Positions 1 to 7,230 of a stretch of DNA of 35,053 nt are shown here, one piece after another. The stretch comes from Phycisphaeraceae bacterium (GTDB lineage Bacteria; Planctomycetota; Phycisphaerae; Phycisphaerales; Phycisphaeraceae): NCBI GenBank assembly GCA_002716625.1, contig PBAS01000077.1, forward strand, positions 1 through 35,053, written 5' to 3'. Under the pieces are notes generated by a model. It was not told the origin of the DNA. It saw only the letters and a program-made list of their open reading frames with translations, and ran no database searches. The position numbers and the translations under genes were made by a program. Position 1 is the stretch's first letter, and every line of letters starts with the position of its first letter.

Positions 1-28
1 AAAAAAACACAGCGCTGACGACAGCGCT
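1..28 (-). terminator. Intrinsic terminator after tRNA-Gln/rpe/pgk
   Basis: Read on the minus strand, AGCGCTG (22-28) pairs perfectly with CAGCGCT (11-17) around a TCGT loop, and after GTG a run of seven T follows (1-7). This is the classic hairpin plus U-tract layout. It lies 55 bases past the tRNA-like gene on the same strand, so it could end a pgk-rpe-tRNA transcript. The T-run touches the window edge. Confidence 0.75.
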
Positions 29-83
29 CAGACGCAGCAGATAGGCCAAACCAACGCGCAATCGACCGCCATCGAATGGGAAT

Positions 84-154
84 TGGTTGGGAGAACTCGA
101 ACCTCCAACCTCCTGATCCAGAGTCAGGCGTTCTGCCAATTGAACTACGGGCCA
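84..154 (-). tRNA. tRNA-Gln (anticodon CTG), acceptor stem degraded; possibly a tRNA pseudogene
   Basis: The minus strand shows a D arm (GTTC/GAAC with a GG-containing loop), an anticodon stem CCTGA/TCAGG with loop CTCTGGA giving anticodon CTG (Gln), a five-base variable region, and a T arm GGAGG-TTCGAGT-TCTCC. Only the acceptor stem fails. The 5' strand TGGCCCG would need CGGGCCA, but the 3' strand reads CAACCA: two G-to-A changes and one missing base leave four of seven pairs. T-stem position 61 is T instead of the near-universal C (a G-U pair). No CCA is encoded in the proper place. It lies 64 bases downstream of rpe on the same strand. It may be a dying tRNA gene, tolerable if a TTG-anticodon tRNA-Gln covers CAG, or it may reflect a sequence error. 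Confidence 0.6.
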
Positions 155-218
155 TAACGCAGTTTGTGTTTGAAATGCTAAGCGGCGCTTGCGAAAGGGT
201 CAAGGTCGAAGATTTGGT

Positions 219-941
219 TTACTGTGAACAATTGATTTGGGAATGTCCATCAGATGCATGCATCTGGGCAATTGCCGCGGCACGGTTGTCAGCACCGAAT
301 AAGGCCGATGCACTGACCAAGACATCAACGCCGGCTGCTGCCGCACTAGGGGCGGTCGAAGGGTTAATGCCGCCATCCATTTCTAGTCTTGTTGTCATGT
401 CAAGTTGTGTCTTGAGTATCTGGGTTTTTTCTAATACATCCGCAATGAATTGTTGGCCCGATCGGCCGGGATGCACACTCATGATCAGAACCAATGCCAA
501 CTGGTCTAAATAAGGGGTCAGTCCATCAATGGCCGTTGGCGGGTTAATTGCCATGCCCGCATGCATTCCCGTGGCGAGAATCCTTTCAATTAAGACTGAG
601 GCATTGTCGCCATCGACCTTCTGTGGCTGGCACGCCTCTAGATGAAATGTAAACAGATTGGCGCCAGCGTCTGCGAAGTCATCGATATAGTTACTAGGGC
701 GGTCAACCATCAGGTGAACATCAAGGAAAGTATCAGGCAAGTGTCGACGCAAACCACGGATCATGTCTTGTCCCATGGTCAGGTTGCCTGCGAAATGACC
801 GTCCATTACATCGATATGTAAAAGATCTGCACCTTTATCGAGGACATCACGACATTCTGCGGTCATGTGGCCAAAATCAGCTGAAAGGATAGATGCTGCA
901 ACAAGGGGTTGAATTGGTGGTGCAGTGATATCGATCATCAT
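219..941 (-). CDS. rpe: Ribulose-phosphate 3-epimerase
   Basis: A 240-residue TIM-barrel enzyme that interconverts D-ribulose 5-phosphate and D-xylulose 5-phosphate in the pentose phosphate pathway, in the cytosol. Visible hallmarks are LHIDVMDGHF (metal ligand H42, acid/base D44), DVHLM (H76), and EMDGGIN with the second catalytic Asp, in the expected order and at normal family length. The start ATG overlaps the pgk stop as ATGA, so the two are translationally coupled. Oddities: the phosphate loop usually written NPGFGGQ reads HPGRSGQ here, and the usual VPN after DGHF reads AGN. The catalytic residues remain, so epimerase activity is likely; a related sugar-phosphate epimerase specificity is possible. 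Confidence 0.9.
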   Translation of the reverse strand: MMIDITAPPIQPLVAASILSADFGHMTAECRDVLDKGADLLHIDVMDGHFAGNLTMGQDMIRGLRRHLPDTFLDVHLMVDRPSNYIDDFADAGANLFTFHLEACQPQKVDGDNASVLIERILATGMHAGMAINPPTAIDGLTPYLDQLALVLIMSVHPGRSGQQFIADVLEKTQILKTQLDMTTRLEMDGGINPSTAPSAAAAGVDVLVSASALFGADNRAAAIAQMHASDGHSQINCSQ

Positions 942-2170
942 GATGGTAATGCCGATCGAAGGATATTTGATTGCTCATCCAGTAATTCAACACTGGCAAA
1001 TCGCTTGCCTTCCAACATCTCCAAGCTTGCGCCACCACCGGTTGACACATGGCTAACCTTGTCAGCCAAGCCGAACGCCTCGATTGCTGCGGCACTGTCG
1101 CCTCCACCGACAATCGTGATGGCGTTATGGTCGAGTGTTGCTTGGGCCAGTTGGTCTGCGACGGCCCGTGTGCCTTTATCAAAGGGCGCAATTTCGAATG
1201 CCCCCATGGGACCATTCCAGATCACGGTTTTTGCCCCAATGATGTGTTGCCTGAAATTCTTCACAGTGGCTGGGCCAATATCCAACCCCAACCAACCTTG
1301 ATCAATTTGATCCACGCCCACTTTTATTTGTGTATCCGATTGCAGTGTTCTGCCGCAAATATGATCGGTTGGTAAGATGAGTTTGGCGTTCGATCTGCTT
1401 GCAGTGTCCAATATCTCCAGTGCATCATCGAGGCAATTTTTTTCCACAAGGCTATCCCCCACCTCTTGACCGTTTGCAGCCATGAACGTGTAGGTCATGG
1501 CACCGCCAATCAGAATCACATCAACTTTCTGCAATAGGTGATTGATGGTGCCGATTTTATCCGACACCTTGGCCCCACCGAGGATTGCTATAAATGGATG
1601 ATTGGGGTCTGCAATGGCATCAGAAAGGTAATTGACCTCCTTGTGCAGAAGAAAACCGGCAACTTTTGGTTTGCTGCCCATTGCTTGTGGGACAGCCAAC
1701 ATCGAGGCGTGTTCACGATGGGCGGTGCCGAATGCATCATTACAATAAATATCCGCCATGGTGGCGAGTTGGTGGGCAAAGCCCGGGTCACCAGCCTTTT
1801 CTGCTTCGTTGAAACGTAGATTTTCCAGCAGCATGATCTGCCCATCGGTGAGGCGGTCTGCTGCTTGATGGACTTCCGCGCCGGTGCATGTGGTGACAAA
1901 AGTGACCTTCAGGTCCAGCAGTTCACCAAGTCGTTCTGCACAGGGTTGAAGGCTGAATTGAGGTTCGGGGCCCCGGCCTTTGGGGCGGCCAAGATGGCTG
2001 ATCAAGATCAAGCGGCCACCACGGTCAACAACGCTGCGAATCGATGCTAGGGCCATTCGAATTCGCCGATCATCGCGAATATCACCGTTTTTCATGGGGA
2101 CATTGAAATCGACACGCATCAACACACGCTTACCCGTCACGTCGATGTTGTTAATGGTTGATTTTGCCAT
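938..2170 (-). CDS. pgk: Phosphoglycerate kinase
   Basis: A 410-residue glycolytic enzyme transferring phosphate from 1,3-bisphosphoglycerate to ADP. Family motifs appear in order: VLMRVDFNVPM near the N terminus, LISHLGRPKG, GGAKVSDKI, WNGPMGAFE, TIVGGGDSAAA (nucleotide loop) and HVSTGGGASLEMLEG at the C terminus. The frame is open 26 codons further upstream, but the ATG at 2170 (MAKSTI) fits the family N terminus and has GGAG eleven bases upstream. It is the first gene of a pgk-rpe unit, divergent from the YgfZ-like gene; the 100-base gap must hold both promoters. Pairing pgk with rpe joins glycolysis with the pentose phosphate pathway. Confidence 0.97.
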   Translation of the reverse strand: MAKSTINNIDVTGKRVLMRVDFNVPMKNGDIRDDRRIRMALASIRSVVDRGGRLILISHLGRPKGRGPEPQFSLQPCAERLGELLDLKVTFVTTCTGAEVHQAADRLTDGQIMLLENLRFNEAEKAGDPGFAHQLATMADIYCNDAFGTAHREHASMLAVPQAMGSKPKVAGFLLHKEVNYLSDAIADPNHPFIAILGGAKVSDKIGTINHLLQKVDVILIGGAMTYTFMAANGQEVGDSLVEKNCLDDALEILDTASRSNAKLILPTDHICGRTLQSDTQIKVGVDQIDQGWLGLDIGPATVKNFRQHIIGAKTVIWNGPMGAFEIAPFDKGTRAVADQLAQATLDHNAITIVGGGDSAAAIEAFGLADKVSHVSTGGGASLEMLEGKRFASVELLDEQSNILRSALPS

Positions 2171-2270
2171 ATGGAATAATGCTCCAGAAGCACCTGCGGT
2201 CCGCTGTTCCCCTATCCTATGATAGCCAAGCAGCAAATGACATCCCAATGACTCACATGAAGGGTCATAA

Positions 2271-3437
2271 TTGTCTTATCATGTTGGACCAATGTCTGGT
2301 GATCCGACCACCAATCTGTGCCACAGCCTTCAAGATGGAACCGAGGCGACATATGTTCCCTATGGAGACCACCATGTGGTCGAAACCTTCGGTGCCTATG
2401 AGGCGGAGTACGCTGTGATCCGCAAGGGTGTTGGCATTATGGATATGCCGCCGCGTGGTTTGATCGAGATGCGTGGCGCCGACCGTACCGCTTTTTTGCA
2501 AGCCATGGTGACTAACGACGTGGCCAGTCTGGATTCACGGCAGGCTCGACGCGCCCTCTATCTCGACAAGGCCGGGCGTATCCAGGCAGATCTTGTGATC
2601 TGCCAGTTTGACGAGCAGGTCACCCATGTCATTGTCGATGTGCACGATGCACAAAGGTTGGTCGAGGGGTTTAATCAATACATATTTACCGAGGATGTTG
2701 AACTTGAGAATCAAAGTAATCGGTATCGACAGATCAGTCTGCATGGACCGGCAGCACACGAGCTGTTAGGGACGATTTGTACTGAGCCACTGGTTAATCT
2801 GGATCCATGGTGTTGTACGAGCATACTCATTGAAGGTTATCGATGTCGTGTTTTTCGGCGTGATGAAACGGGTTCGCCTGGTTTACATATTATTTGTCCA
2901 CTTGCTCATGTCGCCACGATATACAAAAACCTGTCCGGTGCCGTAGGCGGGTTGGTCCCTGACGTCGAAATCTCTGCGAAACGGACTATCGTTGGGCGGG
3001 GAATCGGCTGGTCGGCTTACAACACGGCACGAATTGAAGCGGGGGCTTCCATCTACCATATTGACTATGGTCCTGATACGTTGCCCCACGAAGCTGCACT
3101 TATCGAGCAAACGGTGAGCTTTACCAAAGGTTGTTACCCCGGACAGGAAATCGTGGCTCGCATGGAGAACTTGGGGCATCCCAAACGGCTTCTTGTAGGG
3201 CTTCATCTGGATGATGCCCGATTACCCATCGCAGGGGCGCAGGTTTTCGACTCTAGTAATGATGATGCCCAAATTGTTGGCGCTGTGACCAGTTCAACTG
3301 TTTCGCCGATGCGTGGTGGCAAGGCGATTGGTCTTGCAATGGTTAAATGGGGGCTTTGCCAAATTGGTACAGAGTTGAGTGTGTTTGCCGATGGCAAACG
3401 GATGTTGGCAGTTGTTGCAAATCCAAGTATGTTCTGA
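2271..3437 (+). CDS. ygfZ: YgfZ/GcvT-family folate-binding protein
   Basis: A 388-residue protein of the aminomethyltransferase-like family. The signature K-G-C-Y-x-G-Q-E is present (K286, C288, Q292), which marks the YgfZ branch, a tetrahydrofolate-dependent helper in maintenance and repair of iron-sulfur enzymes, rather than true glycine cleavage T protein. The N-terminal domain (GIMDMPPRGLIEMRG, then FLQAMVTNDV) is typical. The first possible start is TTG at 2271 with AAGGG seven bases upstream; an ATG at 2292 lacks a good ribosome site, so I prefer TTG with some doubt. It is divergent from pgk and convergent with the phosphoesterase gene. No glycine cleavage partners are nearby, which supports the YgfZ role. 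Confidence 0.85.
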   Translation: MSYHVGPMSGDPTTNLCHSLQDGTEATYVPYGDHHVVETFGAYEAEYAVIRKGVGIMDMPPRGLIEMRGADRTAFLQAMVTNDVASLDSRQARRALYLDKAGRIQADLVICQFDEQVTHVIVDVHDAQRLVEGFNQYIFTEDVELENQSNRYRQISLHGPAAHELLGTICTEPLVNLDPWCCTSILIEGYRCRVFRRDETGSPGLHIICPLAHVATIYKNLSGAVGGLVPDVEISAKRTIVGRGIGWSAYNTARIEAGASIYHIDYGPDTLPHEAALIEQTVSFTKGCYPGQEIVARMENLGHPKRLLVGLHLDDARLPIAGAQVFDSSNDDAQIVGAVTSSTVSPMRGGKAIGLAMVKWGLCQIGTELSVFADGKRMLAVVANPSMF

Positions 3438-3472
3438 TGGCTTGGTCACTCCGAAAATAGGGGGCAGGGCGA

Positions 3473-4237
3473 TTAACGGCCCTCCAGCAGGCGTAATCCC
3501 AGGAAGTCATGAAGTTCAGGGATTTGGCGAACCTTTTCGACGGCCGCTTCGATGTCGTAGTCGAGTCGCACGAACTCGATACGATTATTTTCAACAATGG
3601 CGTAGCTGGCACGCGGGTCACGATCACGAGGCTGGCCGACAGATCCCGGATTGACAATGCATTTTTCGTGCTTGTTGATGCTATATACCTGATCTAAATC
3701 ATCCGGTGGGTAAAAATCGGGCTCATTGGTGAAAACACCGGTCACGTGGGTGTGACCCACAAATGCGGTCTGGTCGATCATATCAAAGATGGCGGCGATT
3801 TTTGACGGCGCAGTGGTAATGTCGTCAGGGAAAATATATTCATTGATTGGTCGACGCGGTGAAGCGTGAACACAAATTGCACCATTGAATGAATCACGGA
3901 TTCGTAGCCCACCAAGAAACTGCCAGCGACGTCGTCGGAGCATGTCGTCTGGTTCCAACTCCAACTCCCGCCTCGTCCAAAAGGAAGAGCTCTCTGCACT
4001 GGCATTAAAACTGGTTGGTTCATAGAGAACTGCAAAGTCGTGGTTCCCCATCAGCGACCATTGGCACCGTTCAATGATCAGATCAATGCACTCTCGTGGA
4101 TTAGGCCCGTAACCAATGATATCCCCCAAGCAGACCACGTGTTCTATACCTCGTTGCTCAATATCAGCCAGTACAGTCTGTAAGGCTTCGAAGTTGCTGT
4201 GGATATCAGAGATAAAAGCGGTCGGCATGGTTGCCAT
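3473..4237 (-). CDS. Calcineurin-like metallophosphoesterase
   Basis: A 254-residue two-metal phosphoesterase. All metal-binding blocks are visible: SDIHSN (D11, H13), CLGDIIGYGP (D39), GNHD (N65, H66), ICVHAS, and GHTH in the C-terminal half. The compact size and the LGDIIGYGPNP block resemble the YfcE/MJ0936-like single-domain group, whose members hydrolyse phosphodiesters or act on nucleotides; the substrate cannot be read from sequence. Two starts are close: ATG at 4237 and ATG at 4228 (MPTAF), and the second has GGGATGG just upstream. It is convergent with the YgfZ-like gene and separated from the divergent glycosyltransferase by 282 bases in which I recognise no specific site. Confidence 0.9.
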   Translation of the reverse strand: MATMPTAFISDIHSNFEALQTVLADIEQRGIEHVVCLGDIIGYGPNPRECIDLIIERCQWSLMGNHDFAVLYEPTSFNASAESSSFWTRRELELEPDDMLRRRRWQFLGGLRIRDSFNGAICVHASPRRPINEYIFPDDITTAPSKIAAIFDMIDQTAFVGHTHVTGVFTNEPDFYPPDDLDQVYSINKHEKCIVNPGSVGQPRDRDPRASYAIVENNRIEFVRLDYDIEAAVEKVRQIPELHDFLGLRLLEGR

Positions 4238-4519
4238 CCCATTCCCGTGTGCGGTTATTCAGTTACCATTTGCCCCACAGTGTTGATCTGAATGCAGGGG
4301 CCTCATCCTTTGGCATTCAAGGCACCTTTTTTTGAGGATAGCCCTAATACTACTCAGGTAGATGACGGGGCCACCATTTGGTCTCGGTGCCTGATTGTAT
4401 TCGTAAGGGCGGCTTTTTACCTAATTTGAGTATCATATAAGCATTACTGCTGCGATGGGCCGCGATCTTCATGGTCGTCTCACTCCAACAGGCTCATGCA
4501 TTCTATATAGTATCGTTCA

Positions 4520-5578
4520 ATGGCAACGACTAAGCTCGGTGATAGTCCGCAGCGTGTTTTATTGGTTCGTCCAACTTCTCTAGGGGATGTGGTGCGGACC
4601 GTGCCGGCGCTGATGACGTTACGCGCCGCCCTGCCGGACGCGCAGATTGACTGGTTGATCAATGAAGAACTGGTGGATGCGATTCGCCATCATCCGGCAC
4701 TCAGCAATGTCGTTCCATTTCCGCGCCGGCGCTTTGCGCTATGGTGGCGGCAGCCACGGGTTGCAGCGGAAATCCTCCAGTGGGTCCAGGACTTGCGGCG
4801 GAGGCAATACGATACCGTGATTGATCTTCAGGGTTTAATGAGATCGGCAATGATTTCCCGGCTTACAGGTGCGCCCCATCGTGTTGGTATGGCAAATGCC
4901 CGAGAGTTCGGGTACTTGGCCTATAACCATGGTTTTCCAATCGATCGATCACTTCACGCAGTTGATCAGGTTCAGGCGCTTTTGCAGGCAGCCGGTTACA
5001 CCCCGAAGTGTGATATGCGGCTTTACCTTGGTCGTGATGACCAACAGTGGTTGGACAAGTTTCTCGCCGAGCATATCGGCTTGGGTAATTCCTATGTCAT
5101 CATCGCGCCCACTGCACGCTGGCGGTGCAAATGCTGGCTGATTGGACGTTACCTACACGTTGCCCGCCGCCTCATTGACCAGTATGAAGCGAAGATTGTT
5201 GTGCTGGCTTCGGCGGCTGAACAGCGATACATATCACCACTTACAAAGGAACTGGTTCACCAAGTCATCTGTCCGCAGACGACGGTAGGGCAGATGATGG
5301 CTCTAATCAGTCGTAGCCGGCTTGTTGTGTGTAATGATTCGGCACCATTGCATGTGGCGGTTGGTTTTGATCGGCCAATTGTTACCATTTTTGGGCCAAC
5401 CAATCCGCAACTTGTGGGGCCATACCGACGTTTCGACAGCGTGGTTTGTCCAGCGGGTGTTGGCGGATCAGTCAGGTATCGTCGTCACCGAAATGACCAG
5501 TCAGTAATTTGCCAAGTCTCGGTCGCCATGGTCTGGGAGAAAATTGAAAACGAGCTTCAAATGTCGTGTGCCAGATAA
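4520..5578 (+). CDS. Glycosyltransferase family 9 (heptosyltransferase-like)
   Basis: A 352-residue protein of the ADP-heptose:LPS heptosyltransferase family (GT9, GT-B fold). The N-terminal VLLVRPTSLGDVVRTVPAL is the family hallmark, with VIDLQGLMRSA in the acceptor half. The donor half has VIIAPTARWRCKCW and the strongly conserved NDSAPLHVA followed by IFGPTNP. It probably adds a sugar to lipopolysaccharide core or another surface glycan at the inner face of the cytoplasmic membrane, in keeping with the Gram-negative-type envelope of planctomycetes. No other LPS genes surround it, so heptose specificity is not proven. There is no clear Shine-Dalgarno before the ATG. Confidence 0.88.
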   Translation: MATTKLGDSPQRVLLVRPTSLGDVVRTVPALMTLRAALPDAQIDWLINEELVDAIRHHPALSNVVPFPRRRFALWWRQPRVAAEILQWVQDLRRRQYDTVIDLQGLMRSAMISRLTGAPHRVGMANAREFGYLAYNHGFPIDRSLHAVDQVQALLQAAGYTPKCDMRLYLGRDDQQWLDKFLAEHIGLGNSYVIIAPTARWRCKCWLIGRYLHVARRLIDQYEAKIVVLASAAEQRYISPLTKELVHQVICPQTTVGQMMALISRSRLVVCNDSAPLHVAVGFDRPIVTIFGPTNPQLVGPYRRFDSVVCPAGVGGSVRYRRHRNDQSVICQVSVAMVWEKIENELQMSCAR

Positions 5579-5785
5579 ATTTAATCAGTTTATTGGTCGT
5601 TTTGTCGGGATTGGAAAAGGCGGTGTGTTTATGACTGGTCCGTGTGTGGTGGTTCTGCAGTTGGGCTGGTATCTGGCGAATATTGATTATATTGATCAAG
5701 CGTGTGTCGATACAATGCCTAGTATATATTGCCGCTGTTTTGATCCCGTGACGGCATGGTGAGAAATATTTCATCGCAATCCCTA

Positions 5786-5847
5786 CCTCCTCTGAAGGAG
5801 GCCCCTTGACTTGGATGTCTAAACCAATTGATGAAACCATCAGATGA
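5786..5847 (+). promoter_or_regulatory. SD-sequestering hairpin and 13-codon coupled frame ahead of the 340-residue gene
   Basis: A near-ideal AAGGAGG (5795-5801) lies 42 bases before the ATG at 5844, too far to serve it. Instead a TTG at 5806 opens a 13-codon frame (ATG also at 5815) that ends TGA at 5845-5847, overlapping the next start as ATGA. The SD itself can pair: CCTCC (5786-5790) with GGAGG (5797-5801), loop TCTGAA. The arrangement suggests translational coupling with a hairpin gate. The alternative is chance; the frame has no known relatives that I recognise. Confidence 0.4.
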
Positions 5848-6866
5848 CAGATGGCATTGCCACAATCGTGAACGATAACAACTACAAGACCAATTCTGAT
5901 GACGAAGGTTTACTGGATCCTCTTGCCTGGTGTGGTTGGAGCTTGATGGCCTCGCCCTCACTGCGGTTGTCAAAAACAGATGGTAATGCCCAGTTTGGGA
6001 TGATCGGCCTTTCAGATGCGGGCCAATCTGGTCTGGATTTGTTCTGGTACCCGGCTTCCAAGAGGCGGCCGGAAGAAAAAGTGGAGCGTCGTCTATTCAA
6101 GGGCCTTTCGAAAAAGGCAGTTGACCGAGCAACAATGGTAGTCACGGAAATTGATAACAACAGTTTTCGCCCATTGAAAAGCGTTGATGATACCATCAAG
6201 GGGATTACGCGATGTGTTGGATACGCCCCTTTGTCCGGTCGTGTTCTTGAGGTTATTTATAAACATGAAGCCCAGGCCCAGCGGCATGCTCTAGTACAAA
6301 CCACTTCAGCGTCATTGGTTGACCAGGCAACTGATGAGCCCCAAAGATGGGCGTGCTATGGATGCAGTTTTATTGCACCAACTGATTTGCGACTGGAAAA
6401 ATCAATACTTCGATTGGGGGATATCGAACTGCGTCTTGTCGAAAAGACACCAAGTGGCAGGGTTCGTTCATCGGTAACCATTCGGCAGGTTTATCCAGCT
6501 GGACTGGCACTTAAACGGCAGTCGATGCATCGTTGGATGGCACACCTGCTGGCTGATCAGCAGCGTGATGACCGAAATCGAAAAACGAAGTTGCCCAAGG
6601 CAGTTGATTGTCAGCCGATTAAGACCCGATGGGGGGATGGCCTGGCGCATCGTGCCTCCCGGCAGGGACTGTTGAAGATATTTCAGTGGTTTCAGCCCAA
6701 ACACCAGCTTAATTACCTGATCCACGACCCGTTGCATAATCGCCTGATCCTGCTTCAGGTGGCTCAGCATGCAGACGACTTGGATTCACGGATGACTGCT
6801 CTTGTCGAAGGCTTGCATTGGGCAGCACCGAACGGTGCAATGGGTTTGAGTGGTCATGGTATTTAA
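5844..6866 (+). CDS. Unrecognised 340-residue protein paired with a PqqD-like protein
   Basis: I do not recognise a named family. There is no signal peptide or membrane segment, so it is probably cytosolic. Two stretches look like copies of one domain: WCGWSLMASPSLRLSK (from about residue 29) and WACYGCSFIAPTDLRLEK (from about residue 168). Each has an aromatic/Cys opening, a small-residue-Pro turn, an LRL strand, then strand-like sequence and a basic helix. The gene overlaps the PqqD-like gene by 11-17 bases, so the two are translated together and probably work together. The in-frame stop at 5820 forces the ATG at 5844 as start. It might serve as a partner or client of the PqqD-like protein; no enzyme motif is visible, and none of the radical-SAM or peptidase genes typical of peptide-modification clusters are adjacent. 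Confidence 0.75.
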   Translation: MTDGIATIVNDNNYKTNSDDEGLLDPLAWCGWSLMASPSLRLSKTDGNAQFGMIGLSDAGQSGLDLFWYPASKRRPEEKVERRLFKGLSKKAVDRATMVVTEIDNNSFRPLKSVDDTIKGITRCVGYAPLSGRVLEVIYKHEAQAQRHALVQTTSASLVDQATDEPQRWACYGCSFIAPTDLRLEKSILRLGDIELRLVEKTPSGRVRSSVTIRQVYPAGLALKRQSMHRWMAHLLADQQRDDRNRKTKLPKAVDCQPIKTRWGDGLAHRASRQGLLKIFQWFQPKHQLNYLIHDPLHNRLILLQVAQHADDLDSRMTALVEGLHWAAPNGAMGLSGHGI

Positions 6867-7230
6867 ACGCCGCAAACAAAAGGTAGTCAAGCTATCACTT
6901 CAGCAGGCAGAGGAACTCAAGCCGAAAGCTGTAAAGACGATTAGTCGTGATATAACCGATAACGGTGGAGAACGGATTCAGATTGTGTTTTATCCACGGG
7001 GTGTTCAAAAGATAATGCGCCGCAAATCGTCTGTCCGCACGATTGAGTTGGATGCAGTTGGCGTTGAAGTATTTAATATGTGTGATGGGAAAACCAGTGT
7101 TCGTGCTATCTCTCAGCACTTTTCTAAGGTCTACCATGTCAATTCGCACGAAGCTGATTTGGCCGTCGCCACTTTTATACGCATGATGAATCAACGAGGA
7201 CTGGTAACACTTGCCACTAACCTAATTTGA
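6856..7230 (+). CDS. PqqD-like (RiPP recognition element fold) protein
   Basis: About 124 residues. The C-terminal two thirds match the PqqD pattern: RTIELDAVGVEVFNMCDG, then TSVRAIS, a helix, HEADLAVATFIRMM and NQRGLV. In known systems this small winged-helix domain binds a precursor peptide and presents it to a modifying enzyme. The first 50 residues form a basic tail (FKRRKQKVVK) and a strand-rich lead not seen in minimal PqqD. ATG at 6856 is the likeliest start (a GTG at 6850 also fits); both overlap the preceding gene. No pqqA-like peptide, radical-SAM enzyme or transporter is in the window, so a PQQ role is unlikely and the partner is most simply the overlapping 340-residue protein. Confidence 0.75.
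   Translation: MVFKRRKQKVVKLSLQQAEELKPKAVKTISRDITDNGGERIQIVFYPRGVQKIMRRKSSVRTIELDAVGVEVFNMCDGKTSVRAISQHFSKVYHVNSHEADLAVATFIRMMNQRGLVTLATNLI

Noticed and set aside
5544..5762. A 72-codon plus-strand frame overlapping the end of the glycosyltransferase gene
   Set aside because: Half of its support is shared sequence with the upstream gene; it has no ribosome site, no recognisable fold and Cys-rich random composition.
6850..7230. PqqD-like gene as part of a pyrroloquinoline quinone pathway
   Set aside because: No pqqA, pqqB, pqqC or pqqE is in the window and the protein has an extra basic N-terminal region.
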